The notes: generated by a model not told the origin, from the letters alone. A stretch of DNA of 64,000 nt from Telluria beijingensis (GCF_030770395.1 NZ_CP132480.1:2164714-2228713), one strand, 5' to 3'; shown: positions 46,046 to 56,336, counted from the first letter of the stretch. Numbers and translations are program-made.

Positions 46046-46771
46046 TCAGGTGGGGCGAGCCGGGTCCAGCAGGGCCAGCAGGGCGGGGCGGTATTGCCGG
46101 CTGCACGGCACGCGGGCGCTGCTGCGCAACACGAGTTCGCAGTCGCCCTTGTCCAGGGGTTCGATGCGTTCGATGGCCGCCAGGCGCACCGCCGCGCGCC
46201 GGTGGCAGCGCACGAAGGCGGGGCCAAGCTGTTCGAGCAGGGCGCCCAGCGTCTGGCGCAGCAGCGGCGCGCCGGCAGGCAGGTGCAGCGCCACGTAATT
46301 GTCGGCCGTCTCCAGCCATTCGATGTCGGCCACCTGCACCACGCGCGTCGTCCCGCGCTCGCTTACCAGCAACTGGCGCGGCGGGCTCGCGAGCGACGCG
46401 GCGTCTTGTCCTGGCGCGGCCAGGCGTAGCCGCAAGCGTTCCAGTGCACGCCGCAGGCGCGCCTGGTCGAAGGGCTTGAGCAGGTAGTCGACCGCTTCGC
46501 TGTCGAAGGCGCGCAGCGCGTAGTCTTCGTGGGCGGTGACGAAGACCACCAGCGGCGCCGGCGCCGGCAGCGAGGCCGCGAGGTCAATGCCCGACAGCTC
46601 CGGCATCTCGATGTCGAGCAGCAGGGCGTCGGGCCGCTCGCTTTCGACCATCTGCAGGGCCTCGACGCCGTCGCGCGCCTCGCGCACGGATGCGATGTCC
46701 GGTTCCAGCGCCAGCATGCGGCGCAGCCGCTCGCGCGCCGGACGTTCGTCGTCGACGATCAGCAGGTGCAT
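46046..46771 (-). CDS. LytTR-family response regulator
   Basis: 241 residues. Receiver domain 1-118 with acidic pocket VDDE and phosphoacceptor Asp53 (LLLDIEMPELSG), conserved Thr in VFVTAHEDYALRAF and KP in LLKPFDQ. The LytTR DNA-binding domain runs about 135-238 (VSERGTTRVVQVADIEWLETADNYVALHL, FVRCHRRAAVRLAAIERI). Members bind paired direct repeats in promoters. It starts 7 bases after the kinase gene, a standard LytS/LytR-type pair. Confidence 0.95.
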   Translation of the reverse strand: MHLLIVDDERPARERLRRMLALEPDIASVREARDGVEALQMVESERPDALLLDIEMPELSGIDLAASLPAPAPLVVFVTAHEDYALRAFDSEAVDYLLKPFDQARLRRALERLRLRLAAPGQDAASLASPPRQLLVSERGTTRVVQVADIEWLETADNYVALHLPAGAPLLRQTLGALLEQLGPAFVRCHRRAAVRLAAIERIEPLDKGDCELVLRSSARVPCSRQYRPALLALLDPARPT

Positions 46772-46778
46772 CGGATCC

Positions 46779-47885
46779 TCAGCACGGCAGCCTCATCTCG
46801 GCGCGCACGCCGGCCGGCGCCAGCGCGCTCAGGGTCAAGCCTGCGCGCCCGCCATGCATCGCCGCCAGCCGGGTGCGCAGGTTGGCCACCGTGATCCCGG
46901 GCGTGCCGCCAGCGTCCAGCACCCCGCCATCGTCCTCGACCCGCAGCACCAGCGTGCCGCCGTCGCTGCCCTGGTCGACCCGGGCCTCGATCCTGGCTTC
47001 GATCCGTATGGCGGTGGCCTCGCGCCGCCGTCCGACCGTATGCTTGAACACGTTCTCGAGCAGCGGCTGCAGGCTGATCGCGGGCAGCATGGCGTCCAGC
47101 GCGGCGGGATCGACGTCCCAGTCGAGCGTCACGCGTCCGTCGAAGCGTTCGGCCATCACCGCCGCATAGCCCTGGGCCAGGCGCAGCTCGTCGCGCAGGC
47201 TGGCCTGCGGCCGCTCGCCCAGCGCCAGCGTGGCGCGCAGCACGTCGGCCAGCCGCACCAGGGTGGCGTCGGCGCGCGCCACGTCGGTATGCATCAGCGA
47301 CGAAATCGTGTTCAGGGCGTTGAACAGGAAGTGCGGCTGCATCTGGCGCGTCAGGCGCTCGAGCTGGGCTTCGCGCAGCAGGGCGCCGGCCTGTTCGGCG
47401 CGCACCCGCTCCTTCATCATTTCGCGGTAGGACAGCAGGCCGAAGCCGATTGTCGTGAACAGGCCGAAGAACAGCGTGATCTTGAGCGCCTCGTACACGA
47501 ATACATCGGCCCATGGCTCGTGGTCGTAGCGGTCCCCGGCCAGCGCATAGATCGCATGGCGGATCGCGAACACGATCGGCGTGAACCCGAACCAGTACAT
47601 CGGCAGCCAGCGCAGTTGCTGGCCGAACCAGCGCCAGGGGGAGGTCACCAGCACGTCGTGGTGGGCGCTGAAGCGGCGCTGGACCAGGAACAGGCAGGTC
47701 GCCACCACCGCCGACGAGGTCTCCCACAGGATCGGCTTCCAGGGCGCGCTGCCGCCGTCGCGCCGGTAATCCTCGAGCGCGACCAGCACCATCAGGGTCC
47801 AGAACAGGACCCAGGCGACGCTGGCGACGGTGGTGCTGCGGCTCGATGGCATGAACGGCGGGCAGGGCGGAGGAAACCAGATCAT
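46779..47885 (-). CDS. LytS-type sensor histidine kinase
   Basis: 368 residues. Four membrane segments in the first 155 residues (VAWVLFWTLMVLVAL, AVVATCLFLV, WFGFTPIVFAIRHAIYAL, ITLFFGLFTTIGFGLL), then a His_kinase domain with QMQPHFLFNALNTISSL (His185) and a HATPase_c with ISLQPLLENVFKH and TPGITVANLRTRL. The partner is the LytTR regulator directly downstream. The ATG at 47885 lacks a clear ribosome site; an ATG 33 bases later is an alternative. Signal unknown. Confidence 0.92.
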   Translation of the reverse strand: MIWFPPPCPPFMPSSRSTTVASVAWVLFWTLMVLVALEDYRRDGGSAPWKPILWETSSAVVATCLFLVQRRFSAHHDVLVTSPWRWFGQQLRWLPMYWFGFTPIVFAIRHAIYALAGDRYDHEPWADVFVYEALKITLFFGLFTTIGFGLLSYREMMKERVRAEQAGALLREAQLERLTRQMQPHFLFNALNTISSLMHTDVARADATLVRLADVLRATLALGERPQASLRDELRLAQGYAAVMAERFDGRVTLDWDVDPAALDAMLPAISLQPLLENVFKHTVGRRREATAIRIEARIEARVDQGSDGGTLVLRVEDDGGVLDAGGTPGITVANLRTRLAAMHGGRAGLTLSALAPAGVRAEMRLPC

Positions 47886-47985
47886 CGTGCATGCGCCCGC
47901 AATTGTCAAAATGCGGTCCGGTTTGCGGTATGCGACAAAACGTAACGCGGACGGGCCTTCACGGTCGACCGTGCGACAATGGGGA

Positions 47986-50415
47986 ATGAGCGAAACAGGC
48001 CAAGCCACTTCCCGTCCAGCCGGCAAGCATGCCATGCGGTCCCTGCTTGCGAGCCACGATTGGTCGGCCACTCCCATGGGCAAGCCGGATGCCTGGCCGG
48101 TCGAGCTGCGGGTGGCGCTCGACCTGATGCTCGATACGCCCCATCCGACGCTGGTGTGCTGGACCGGGCATTACCTGATGCTGTACAACGACGCGTATGC
48201 CGAACTGCTGGGCGCGGCCCATCCCGCCGCGCTGGGCAAGCCGCTGGCCGAGGTGATGCCGACCCTGTGGCCCAGCGTGGCGCCGCTGGCGGCTGCCGCC
48301 ATGGCCGGCGCCCCCAGGCAGGTCAAGGACCTGTGCGTCGTGCTGCCGCCCGGCGACGACGAGTGCCAGCGCTGGTTCGACGCCGCGTATGTGCCCTTGC
48401 GCGCCCTAAACGGCGGGGTGGGCGGCTTCGTCCACACCGCCTTCGAGACCACCGGCCGCGTGCTCGAGGCGCGCCGCGCCGACCAGGCCCGGCAGGCCAG
48501 CGATGCGCGCCTGTCGGCCCTGTTCGACAGCCTGCCGGTCGGGGTCGGCGTGACCGACGCCGGCGGCGCGGTGGTGCTGGCGAACGACGCGATGGAACGC
48601 TATATGCCGACGCGCGTGCTGCCGTCGCGCGACGACCGGAACGTGACGCGCTGGACGGTCTTCGATGCCGCGGGCAAGCCAGTGGCGCGCGCCGAATTTC
48701 CCGGCGCGCGCGCCCTGCGCGGCGAACGGGTGGCGCCAGGCGTGGAAGCCCTCTTCCGCGAGGATGACGGCCGCGAGACCTGGGCCCATATCAGCTCGGT
48801 GCCGATCGTCGATGCCGACGGCGGGATCGACGGCCAGGTGTCGGTGGTGACCGACATCGACCGTGTCAAGCGCACCGAAGCCGCCCTGCGCGAGTCCGAG
48901 GAAAAATACCGCAAGCTGTTCGAGGAAGTCGACGAAGCGTTCTGCATCCTCGAGGTGACCTTCGACGCCGGCGGCGCGCCGGTCGACCTGGTGTTCATCG
49001 AGGTCAATCCCATGTTCGCGGTCCAGAGCGGCATTCCCGATGCCAAGGGGCGTTCGGTGCACGAGCTGGCGCCCGGCCTCGAATCGGTCTGGCTCGAGCG
49101 CTACGGCGCCGTGGCGCGCACCGGCGAATCGATCCTGTTCGAGGAATACTCGCCCATGCTGGAACGCTGGTTCGAGGTAAACGCCTCGCGCATCGGCGCG
49201 CCCGAGGCCGGCCACGTGGCGCTGGTATTCCGCGACACCAGCGAACGCAAGCGCATCGAGCAGGACATGCAGCGCATGGCGCAGGAAGCATCCGAGGCGA
49301 GCCGGCGCAAGAGCGAATTCCTGGCGGTGCTGGCGCACGAGCTGCGCAACCCGATGGCGACCATCCGCACCGGCCTCGAGATCATGCGCCTGCGCGCCGA
49401 CAGTCCGGACACCATGGCGCGCGTGCGCGAAATGCTCGAACGCCAGACCTACCAGCTGTCGCACCTGGTCGACGACCTGCTCGACGTCGCCCGCATCAGC
49501 AGCGGCAAGATCGAGATCCGCAGGCAGCTGGCCGACCTCAACCGGGTAGCGGCGAGCGCGCTGGAAACCAGCGCGGCGGTGATCGAAGGCGCGCGCCACC
49601 GGCTCGACGTCCGGTTGTGGCACGAACCGCTGTTGCTCGACATCGACCCGACCCGCATCGCGCAAGTGGTGAGCAACCTCTTGACCAACGCCGCCAAGTA
49701 CACGCCGCCCGGCGGCGACATCGGCCTGGAAGTGCGCAAGGAGAATGGCGAGGCGGTGGTCGCCGTCAGCGACAGCGGCGTCGGCATCCTGCCCGAACAC
49801 CAGGCGGCGATTTTCGAGATGTTCAGCCAGGTCGGCGACCATGGCGGCCTGGCCCAGGGCGGGCTGGGCATCGGCCTGTCGCTGGTGCGCCAGCTGGTGA
49901 CCCTGCACGGCGGAGCGATCTCGGTGCACAGCGCCGGCGCCGGCCAGGGCAGCACCTTCATCGTGCGCCTGCCGCTCGGCGCGCATCCCGCAGACGGACA
50001 GGATCGTCGGCCGGCACCGGCGCCGGAACAGCGCGCCTTCCCGCGCCGCAGCTTCCGCATCCTGGTGGTGGACGACAATACCGATGCCGCCGAGAGCCTG
50101 TCGCTGCTGCTGCAGATGAATGCGCACGAGATCCGCACCGCGACCAATGGCCGCGACGCGCTGGCGCTGGTGCGCGACTTCACGCCGGACATCGCCTTCC
50201 TGGATATCGGCATGCCGGGCATGACCGGCTACGAACTCGCGACCCGCCTGCGCGCCATGCCGCAACTGGCGCATACGACCCTGGTCGCCGTCACCGGCTG
50301 GGGTTCCGAGGAAGACCAGCAGCGCGCGCGCGAGGCCGGGTTCGACCACCATTTCACCAAGCCGATCGGGGCCGATGCGGTGAGTCGCCTGCTTGGCGGG
50401 CTGGGATCGTCGTGA
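47986..50415 (+). CDS. Hybrid histidine kinase (PAS-HisKA-HATPase-REC)
   Basis: 809 residues, cytoplasmic. Three PAS-like segments precede the kinase: the first near residues 30-160 (TLVCWTGHYLMLYNDAYAELLG), the second near 175-300, the third near 305-430. HisKA has FLAVLAHELRNPMATI, the ATPase domain has LLTNAAKYTPPGG and DSGVGI, and a C-terminal receiver has VVDDNTDAAESLS and FLDIGMPG with VKP-like TKP. Divergent from the LytS gene; ATG 47986 lies in a GGGGA context. Signal and partner unknown. Confidence 0.9.
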   Translation: MSETGQATSRPAGKHAMRSLLASHDWSATPMGKPDAWPVELRVALDLMLDTPHPTLVCWTGHYLMLYNDAYAELLGAAHPAALGKPLAEVMPTLWPSVAPLAAAAMAGAPRQVKDLCVVLPPGDDECQRWFDAAYVPLRALNGGVGGFVHTAFETTGRVLEARRADQARQASDARLSALFDSLPVGVGVTDAGGAVVLANDAMERYMPTRVLPSRDDRNVTRWTVFDAAGKPVARAEFPGARALRGERVAPGVEALFREDDGRETWAHISSVPIVDADGGIDGQVSVVTDIDRVKRTEAALRESEEKYRKLFEEVDEAFCILEVTFDAGGAPVDLVFIEVNPMFAVQSGIPDAKGRSVHELAPGLESVWLERYGAVARTGESILFEEYSPMLERWFEVNASRIGAPEAGHVALVFRDTSERKRIEQDMQRMAQEASEASRRKSEFLAVLAHELRNPMATIRTGLEIMRLRADSPDTMARVREMLERQTYQLSHLVDDLLDVARISSGKIEIRRQLADLNRVAASALETSAAVIEGARHRLDVRLWHEPLLLDIDPTRIAQVVSNLLTNAAKYTPPGGDIGLEVRKENGEAVVAVSDSGVGILPEHQAAIFEMFSQVGDHGGLAQGGLGIGLSLVRQLVTLHGGAISVHSAGAGQGSTFIVRLPLGAHPADGQDRRPAPAPEQRAFPRRSFRILVVDDNTDAAESLSLLLQMNAHEIRTATNGRDALALVRDFTPDIAFLDIGMPGMTGYELATRLRAMPQLAHTTLVAVTGWGSEEDQQRAREAGFDHHFTKPIGADAVSRLLGGLGSS

Positions 50416-50422
50416 GCGGACG

Positions 50423-51406
50423 TTACGGCGTGCCGCCGCGCTCCTCGTCGATCTCGCGTTTCATCGCCTCTACCTGCTTCATGTAGTCGGCCACCGGCAC
50501 GTCCGGGCTGGCGCGCAGCTCGGGCGGCAGCAGCACCGGCATGTACAGCTCATCGGCGGTGCGGCCGTGGCGCTGCATGTTCCCGCCCAGGATCAGCACC
50601 GAGGCCAGGACGGCCAGCGCGCCGCAGGCCAGGCGCAGGCGCCGCCGGTACTGCGGCGTGACGGTGGCCAGGTGGAAGTAGACCGCCACCGCCACCGTCG
50701 CCACCGCCGCGTGCGAGGCGTAGGCGGTCAGCCATTCGAGCGACCAGGCATAGGCGAGCACGCTGGCCAGCAGGCGCACGCCCACCAGCGCCGCCAGTGC
50801 GCAGCCATAGATGAACAGGTGGCGCCCGAGGCGCGCGCGGCGCCCGAACAGGCGGTTGCCGAAGGCCCACAGGCCGCTCCACACCAGGCCGATGCCGGCT
50901 GCGGCAGCGGGGAACTGCGCATAGCGTTCCAGGTCGTTGCTGGCGTCGGTCAGCCAGGCCACCAGCAGCGCCGCCAGCACCGCCAGCACGATCCCGGCGC
51001 CGCCCGGCAGCATACCTTCCCAGCCGTGCATGGTGCGGTCGACCAGTTCGGGCGCGACCTGGTGCGAGGCGCCGCGGATGCGCAGCGAGGTATGGCCCAT
51101 GCGCACCACGGTGTCGCCGTCGATCGCCAGCGCATCCTTGATGCGCCGGCCGCGGTGCACGATGCCGTTGCGGCTGCCCAGGTCGCGCAGCCGCAGCTTG
51201 CCGTCCTCGCCTGCCTCGACCACCGCGTGGTGGGCGGCGGCATAGTCGTCGTCGACGATGAAGTCGTTGTCGTAGGCCCGTCCCATGCGGATCGGCAGCG
51301 CCGCCACGCGGTGGCGGTGCAGCACCTCGCCGTTGCGGGCCAGGGTCTCGATGGTCCACGGGCCGCGCCACAGGGCGCTCGCCGGCGCTTGTGCCTGGTC
51401 GCTCAT
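50423..51406 (-). CDS. FHA-domain membrane protein
   Basis: 327 residues. An FHA domain occupies about 35-115: IRMGRAYDNDFIVDDDYAAAHHAVVE, then LRDLGSRNGIVHRGRRI, with the Arg, Ser/His and Asn-Gly that bind phosphothreonine partly kept. Behind it are about six membrane segments (VLAVLAALLVAWL, ... LAVLASVLILGG) and a C-terminal charged tail. FHA domains recognise phosphothreonine, so a Ser/Thr kinase partner is expected but none is near. It overlaps the trypsin-like protease gene by 4 bases, so the two are co-expressed. Confidence 0.85.
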   Translation of the reverse strand: MSDQAQAPASALWRGPWTIETLARNGEVLHRHRVAALPIRMGRAYDNDFIVDDDYAAAHHAVVEAGEDGKLRLRDLGSRNGIVHRGRRIKDALAIDGDTVVRMGHTSLRIRGASHQVAPELVDRTMHGWEGMLPGGAGIVLAVLAALLVAWLTDASNDLERYAQFPAAAAGIGLVWSGLWAFGNRLFGRRARLGRHLFIYGCALAALVGVRLLASVLAYAWSLEWLTAYASHAAVATVAVAVYFHLATVTPQYRRRLRLACGALAVLASVLILGGNMQRHGRTADELYMPVLLPPELRASPDVPVADYMKQVEAMKREIDEERGGTP

Positions 51407-52872
51407 CGGCGTCCGCTGCGCCCGAAGGCGCCCAGATAGGCGCGCGTGACGCGCAGCCCGTTTTCGTAGGACACGCCGGACACGTCCAGGCGGCTCTGCA
51501 GGCTCGATTGCGAGGCGTCCGTGCTGGCGGTGAGCAGGGTAAAGTTGTACAGGCCCTCGAACTTGCGGTAGGCGCGCACGCAGGTGACGGCGCGCATCGG
51601 CAGGCTGCGGGTGTGCACGAAGCGCTCGGTGCAGAACGGCTTGGTCAGGCGCGGGTCGCCCGTGCTGCCCAGGTTGTTGACCTGGAAGTTGTCGCTGGCC
51701 AGGGTCGCGAAGCGCATCGGGTCCATGGTGCCGCTGCGGATGTATTGGTGGGTCATGGCCACGTTGCCGGTCTGCTGCACGTCCGACACGAACACCGCCG
51801 ACTGCATCACGCAACTCATCGCGTCGACGCTGTAGACCGCTCCTCGCGCGTTCGAGCGCCCCCAGCAGCGCACTTCGCCCGACTCGCGCACCGGCACCAG
51901 GTACTGGCCCATGCCCTTGAGCGTGAGGGGTTCCTCGAGCAGCTTGTCGACCATGCCGGCCTGGTGCGCCAGCAGCTGCTTGCCGATCAGCGGATTGAAG
52001 TCGCCCGGCGGCGCCGGCTGCTCGGCCACCTTGCGCAGCAGCTCCTGGGCATACTTGACCGGCACCAGGAAGCTGACCGATTCGCCGTCGCGCCGGCGCG
52101 AGACGTTGATGCCGGCCACGGTGCCGCTGGCGGTCACGCTCGGGCCGCCGCTCATGCCGGAGTTGATCGGGCCGCTGAAGATCAGGCGGTCGTAGAAGCT
52201 GCGCGTGAGCACGCCGTTGTAGGCGCCTTCGGAGATCGCGAAGCCCAGGTCGAGCGGATTGCCGAGCGAGTACAGGCGTTGCCCCTGGCGCAGGCGCACC
52301 GCCTGCTCGGGCACCTTGAAGAAGCCGCTGCCGTTGCGGTTGATGCGCACCACCGCCAGGTCGTGCAGCACGTCGACCGCCATCAGCTCCACCGGGCCGG
52401 TATTGCCGTCGGTGTCGATGTATTCGGCGGTATAGATGGCCGGATCGAGCGCCATCTGCGACACCACGTGGTAGTTGGTCAGCGCCAGGTTGCTGGTGCC
52501 GACCAAAAAGCCCGAACCGACCGTCGACTGGGTGCGGCCGTTCTTGAGCAGCATGCGGATCTGGAGCAGGTCGCCGCGCGCCGATTCGTACAGGTCCTGC
52601 GCCCCCGAAGATGGTTCGGGCAGCGCGTCCTGGGTCTCGGATTCGCCCGGCAGCGGCGCATTGGGCGTGGCGGCCGGCGCGGTGTCGACCGGCATTTGCG
52701 GGGCGCCCACGGCAGCCGCGGCGCCGACGCCGGCCGTGCCCTGGGTGGCGTTCGGCGCGGGTTGCGTCATATTCCGTGCCTGGGGCTGGGCGGCCGCCGG
52801 CGGCGACGTCGCCTCGAGGGCGGCGCCAAAGGCGATGCAGGTCAGCAGGAAGGCCAGGACAGCTCGTTTCAT
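51403..52872 (-). CDS. Exported trypsin-like serine protease
   Basis: 489 residues. Signal peptide MKRAVLAFLLTCIAFGAALEA and a Pro/Ala-rich linker to residue 90. The protease core has the triad His135 (LTNYHVVSQ), Asp171 (LHDLAVVRI) and Ser241 (NSGMSGGPS), with GSGFLVG as in V8/HtrA-like chymotrypsin folds. No PDZ domain is apparent; the C-half (SYENGLRVTRAYLG end) is unassigned. The FHA-domain membrane protein gene follows with a 4-base overlap. Substrate unknown; a link between cytoplasmic phospho-signalling and periplasmic cleavage is possible. Confidence 0.87.
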   Translation of the reverse strand: MKRAVLAFLLTCIAFGAALEATSPPAAAQPQARNMTQPAPNATQGTAGVGAAAAVGAPQMPVDTAPAATPNAPLPGESETQDALPEPSSGAQDLYESARGDLLQIRMLLKNGRTQSTVGSGFLVGTSNLALTNYHVVSQMALDPAIYTAEYIDTDGNTGPVELMAVDVLHDLAVVRINRNGSGFFKVPEQAVRLRQGQRLYSLGNPLDLGFAISEGAYNGVLTRSFYDRLIFSGPINSGMSGGPSVTASGTVAGINVSRRRDGESVSFLVPVKYAQELLRKVAEQPAPPGDFNPLIGKQLLAHQAGMVDKLLEEPLTLKGMGQYLVPVRESGEVRCWGRSNARGAVYSVDAMSCVMQSAVFVSDVQQTGNVAMTHQYIRSGTMDPMRFATLASDNFQVNNLGSTGDPRLTKPFCTERFVHTRSLPMRAVTCVRAYRKFEGLYNFTLLTASTDASQSSLQSRLDVSGVSYENGLRVTRAYLGAFGRSGRR

Positions 52873-52927
52873 GCAATGTATTAGTGGCAGTATGAAACGC
52901 TATCTTGCCACCGTATCAACGAGAGGT

Positions 52928-52943
52928 GTGCGCGCTAGCGCAC
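52928..52943 (-). other. Hairpin after ribA, weak terminator candidate
   Basis: GTGCGC (52928-52933) pairs with GCGCAC (52938-52943) around GCTA, 11 bases past the ribA stop on the minus strand. No T tract follows, so termination is only possible. Confidence 0.3.
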
Positions 52944-52954
52944 GTTCGGGGCGA

Positions 52955-53668
52955 TTACGCGACCGGACCGGAGCCCGGTTCCGCAGCCGCGGCCGGCGTG
53001 GCGGCCGGCACGACCACCGCCCGTTCACCCTGCTCGACCGCGGTCAGCGGCGCCATCATGTGGCCCAGCTTGGCCTGCTTGGTGTCCAGGTAGCTGTTGT
53101 TGTAGGCATTGCGGTTGACCAGCAGCGGCACGCGCTCGGCGACCGCGACGCCGATGCGGTTCAGGGCGTCGATCTTGCGCGGGTTGTTGGTCATCAGGCG
53201 CACCGAGGTGATGCCGAACTGCTCCAGCATCGGACGGCACAGCTCGTAGTTGCGGGCGTCGGCATGGAAGCCAAGCTGCAGGTTGGCCTCGACCGTGTCG
53301 GCGCCGGCTTCCTGCAGGCGGTAGGCGCGGATCTTGTTGACCAGGCCGATGCCGCGACCTTCCTGGCGCAGGTAGAGCAGGATGCCGCGGCCTTCCTCGG
53401 CGATGCGCTGCAGTGCGCCTTCCAGTTGCGCGCCGCAGTCGCAGCGCTGGGAGAACATCACGTCGCCGGTCAGGCACTCCGAGTGCACGCGCGCCAGCAC
53501 CGGCTCGCCGGTCGACAGGTCGCCCAGGGCCATCGCCAGGTGTTCCTTGCCGGTCGCCGGCTCGACCCAGGCGTGCAGCGTGAACTGGGCCCACGGCGTC
53601 GGCAGCGCGCACGAGGTGGCATAGTCCAGCAGGGAGGGCGGAGTGAGGGCGGCGGCGGTGGCTTGCAT
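52955..53668 (-). CDS. ribA: GTP cyclohydrolase II
   Basis: 237 residues. The enzyme opens GTP in the first step of riboflavin synthesis. The zinc site is seen as [17 protein letters not shown], followed by [17 protein letters not shown] and the catalytic-residue strand; [12 protein letters not shown] is typical. The C-terminal 25 residues are Ala/Pro-rich and extra. ATG 53668 gives a normal length; the frame continues upstream without coding character. It stands alone, divergent from a sensor kinase; the intervening 244 bases contain ATCGATATCGAT at 53681-53692 but no recognised riboswitch. Confidence 0.95.
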   Translation of the reverse strand: MQATAAALTPPSLLDYATSCALPTPWAQFTLHAWVEPATGKEHLAMALGDLSTGEPVLARVHSECLTGDVMFSQRCDCGAQLEGALQRIAEEGRGILLYLRQEGRGIGLVNKIRAYRLQEAGADTVEANLQLGFHADARNYELCRPMLEQFGITSVRLMTNNPRKIDALNRIGVAVAERVPLLVNRNAYNNSYLDTKQAKLGHMMAPLTAVEQGERAVVVPAATPAAAAEPGSGPVA

Positions 53669-53912
53669 GACGGTGTTTCCAATCGATATCGATGTACTTA
53701 TAGCCGTCAAGTTTACCGGAAATCGAACGTGGCCGTGTGGAATCGGCCGCTTTTCGCCGCCCCGGCGCCGGATCCTCTGGCGTAAGGCAGAAGCGACACC
53801 GTTTATGCGCGGCGAATGGAATGCGGTCGCGTCGCGCGATTGACCAAGTCTCCTCTTGCGGGAGAGCAGGCGGTGCGTGATACGCTGTATAAAAAATAAT
53901 TCCAGGTGCTCC

Positions 53913-56195
53913 ATGCCAAAGTTTTCCCGGTTTCTGGTTCGCTTCGCACCGCGTGGCCTCGGCGCCTGGCTGGCCCTCGCATTCTCGTCGCTGACCGTGG
54001 TCCTGACCCTGCTGCTGGTCGAGGTGGTCGAGCGCTTCGCCACCGACCAGGTCAAGAGCAGCATCGGCAACGGGCTGGGCGAGATGGCGATGCAAACCGC
54101 CGACAAGCTCGATCGCGGCATGTACGAGCGCTACCGCGAGGTGCGACTGATGGCGCGCCGGGGCGACCTGACCGCGCCCGGCGCCTCGCATGCCGAGCGG
54201 CGCCGCATCCTGGGCGACATGCAGTCGACCTACGGTTATTACGAATGGATCGGCATGACCGGCCTGGACGGCACGGTGCTGGTCGAGGCGCGCGGCCTGC
54301 TGGAAGGGAAGAACGTGGCCAAGCGGCCGTGGTTCATCAACGCCCTGAAGGGCACCTATGTCGGCGACGTCCACGAGGCGGTGCTGCTGGCCAAGCTGCT
54401 GCCGGTGCAGGAGGGCGAGCCGCGCCGCTTCGTGGACGTCGCCTTTCCCTGGCTGGATGCGGACGGCCGTCCGGCCGGCGTGCTGGGAACGCACCTGTCA
54501 TGGGAATGGGCGCGCGACGTCGAGCGCTCGATCATCGCGCCGGTGCAGACGCGCAACCGGGTACAGGCGCTGATCCTCAGCGCCGAGGGCGTGGTGCTGC
54601 TCGGGCCCGAGGGCTTGCAGGACGCCCGGATCGACCTGGCCAGCCTGGGCCAGGCGCGCGCGGGACGCACCGGCTATACGGTCGAGCGCTGGCCCGATGG
54701 GCGCGATTACCTGGTCGGCTATGCCGCTACCCGCGCGGTCGGCGACTATCCGGGCCTGGGCTGGCACGTGCTGGTGCGCCAGGACATCGAGGATGCCTAC
54801 CGCCCGGTGCGCGAGCTGCGCGCGCGCGCCTTGTGGAGCGGCGCCGCGCTGGCGCTGCTGTTCTCGCTGGCGGGCCTGCTGCTGGCACGCCGCATCACGC
54901 GCCCGCTCAAGGCGCTGGCCGCGTCGGCCGACCACCTGCGCCGCGGCGACAGCGAACAGCTGCTGCCGTCCGAACGCGGCTACACCGAGGTGCGCCAGCT
55001 GTCGGGCGCGCTCAATGCGCTGGTGACGGCGCTGGTCGCGCGCCGCGCCGAGCTGCAGGGACTGAACGACACGCTCGAGCAGCGGGTCGAGCAGCGCACG
55101 CTGGAACTGGAGCGCGCGCTGGCCTCGGTGCGCGCCAGCGAACAGCGCATCGCCACCATCGTCGGCGCGGCGCAGGACGCCTTCATCGCGGTCGACCTGC
55201 GCGGCATGATCATCGACTGGAACCAGGCCGCCGAGCGCATGTTCGGCTGGAGCCGGCACGAGGCGGTGGGCTGGCCGCTGGCCGAGATGATCCTGCCCGA
55301 GCGTTATCGCGACAGCATCGCGAAGGCGCTGCGCGGCTACCGCCAGACCGGCGCCTTCGACTACGGCCGGCGCCTGGAACGCATCGTGATCAACCGCCAG
55401 GGCGCCGAGTTCACGGTCGAGACCACGGTGGCGCTGGCGGGAGAGGGCGAGGAAGCCTTCTTCAGCATGTTCCTGAACGATATCTCCGAGCGCAAGAAGG
55501 TCGAGCGCATGAAGAGCGAGTTCGTGTCCACCGTCTCGCACGAGCTGCGCACGCCGCTGACCTCGATCCACGCCTCGCTGTCGCTGCTCGATTCGGGCCT
55601 GGCCGGCGAGCTGCCGGCCGACGTGGCGCAGCTGATCCGCATCGCCAGCCAGGGCTGCGAGCGCCTGATGCGGATGGTGAACGACCTGCTCGACATCCAG
55701 AAGATCGAGGCCGGGCAAATGGCCTACCAGCGCAGCGCGCAACTGCTGGCGCCGATGCTGCGCCACGCGGCCGAGACGATGGACGGCCAGGCGCGCCAGG
55801 CCGGGGTCGCGCTGCGCTTCGACCTGCCGCCCGGCGCCGAGCGGGTCCAGGCGACGATCGACCACGACCGCATGGTGCAGGTGTTCAGCAACCTGCTGTC
55901 GAACGCGATCAAGTTCACGCCCTCCGGCAAGGCGGTGACGATCGGCGTGGCGCAGCGCCCGGGCTGGGCGCGCCTGAGCGTGACCGACGAGGGCCCGGGC
56001 ATCCCGCCCGCCTTCCAGGGTCGCGTGTTCGAGCGCTTCGCCCAGGCCGAGGCCCACGACACGCGGCAGCGCGGCGGCACCGGGCTGGGGCTGAGCATCA
56101 GCAAGTCGATCGTCGAGGAGCATGGTGGGACGATCGGTTTCGAGACCCGGGCCGGGATGGGGACGCGGTTCACGGTGGAGTTGCCGCTGGCGTGA
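53913..56195 (+). CDS. Membrane sensor histidine kinase (Cache-HAMP-PAS)
   Basis: 760 residues. First membrane segment at 13-35 ([22 protein letters not shown]), an extracytoplasmic Cache-like domain to about 300, a second segment ([20 protein letters not shown]), HAMP ([20 protein letters not shown]), a coiled coil, a PAS domain ([31 protein letters not shown]), HisKA ([16 protein letters not shown]) and HATPase_c ([28 protein letters not shown]). No receiver domain; its partner is not adjacent. It would sense a small molecule in the periplasm. Confidence 0.93.
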   Translation: MPKFSRFLVRFAPRGLGAWLALAFSSLTVVLTLLLVEVVERFATDQVKSSIGNGLGEMAMQTADKLDRGMYERYREVRLMARRGDLTAPGASHAERRRILGDMQSTYGYYEWIGMTGLDGTVLVEARGLLEGKNVAKRPWFINALKGTYVGDVHEAVLLAKLLPVQEGEPRRFVDVAFPWLDADGRPAGVLGTHLSWEWARDVERSIIAPVQTRNRVQALILSAEGVVLLGPEGLQDARIDLASLGQARAGRTGYTVERWPDGRDYLVGYAATRAVGDYPGLGWHVLVRQDIEDAYRPVRELRARALWSGAALALLFSLAGLLLARRITRPLKALAASADHLRRGDSEQLLPSERGYTEVRQLSGALNALVTALVARRAELQGLNDTLEQRVEQRTLELERALASVRASEQRIATIVGAAQDAFIAVDLRGMIIDWNQAAERMFGWSRHEAVGWPLAEMILPERYRDSIAKALRGYRQTGAFDYGRRLERIVINRQGAEFTVETTVALAGEGEEAFFSMFLNDISERKKVERMKSEFVSTVSHELRTPLTSIHASLSLLDSGLAGELPADVAQLIRIASQGCERLMRMVNDLLDIQKIEAGQMAYQRSAQLLAPMLRHAAETMDGQARQAGVALRFDLPPGAERVQATIDHDRMVQVFSNLLSNAIKFTPSGKAVTIGVAQRPGWARLSVTDEGPGIPPAFQGRVFERFAQAEAHDTRQRGGTGLGLSISKSIVEEHGGTIGFETRAGMGTRFTVELPLA

Positions 56196-56206
56196 CGCGA
56201 ACCGTG

Positions 56207-56299
56207 GCGTGGACGGCTCTGCCGTCCACGCGTTCAACCGGCACACGCTTTGCCACGGCGAATCCGTAAGTCGAACGCGTGGGCGGGAGACCCGCCCAC
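56207..56299. repeat. Hairpin doublet between convergent genes
   Basis: CGTGGACGGC (56208-56217) pairs with GCCGTCCACG (56221-56230); GTGGGCGGG (56279-56287) pairs with CCCGCCCAC (56291-56299). The inner flanks CGCGTTCAAC and GTCGAACGCG are near-inverted, so the two hairpins form a REP-type doublet distinct from the GTTCCCGC family. It could end transcription of both convergent genes. Confidence 0.65.
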
Positions 56300-56336
56300 C
56301 GTACAGCATGCTTCCGTCACAGCGGTCGGCGCCCGC

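Noticed and set aside
53681-53692. ATCGATATCGAT palindrome upstream of ribA as operator or part of an FMN riboswitch
   Set aside because: The region lacks the conserved FMN (RFN) aptamer elements, and a 12-base AT-type palindrome alone does not support a named regulator.
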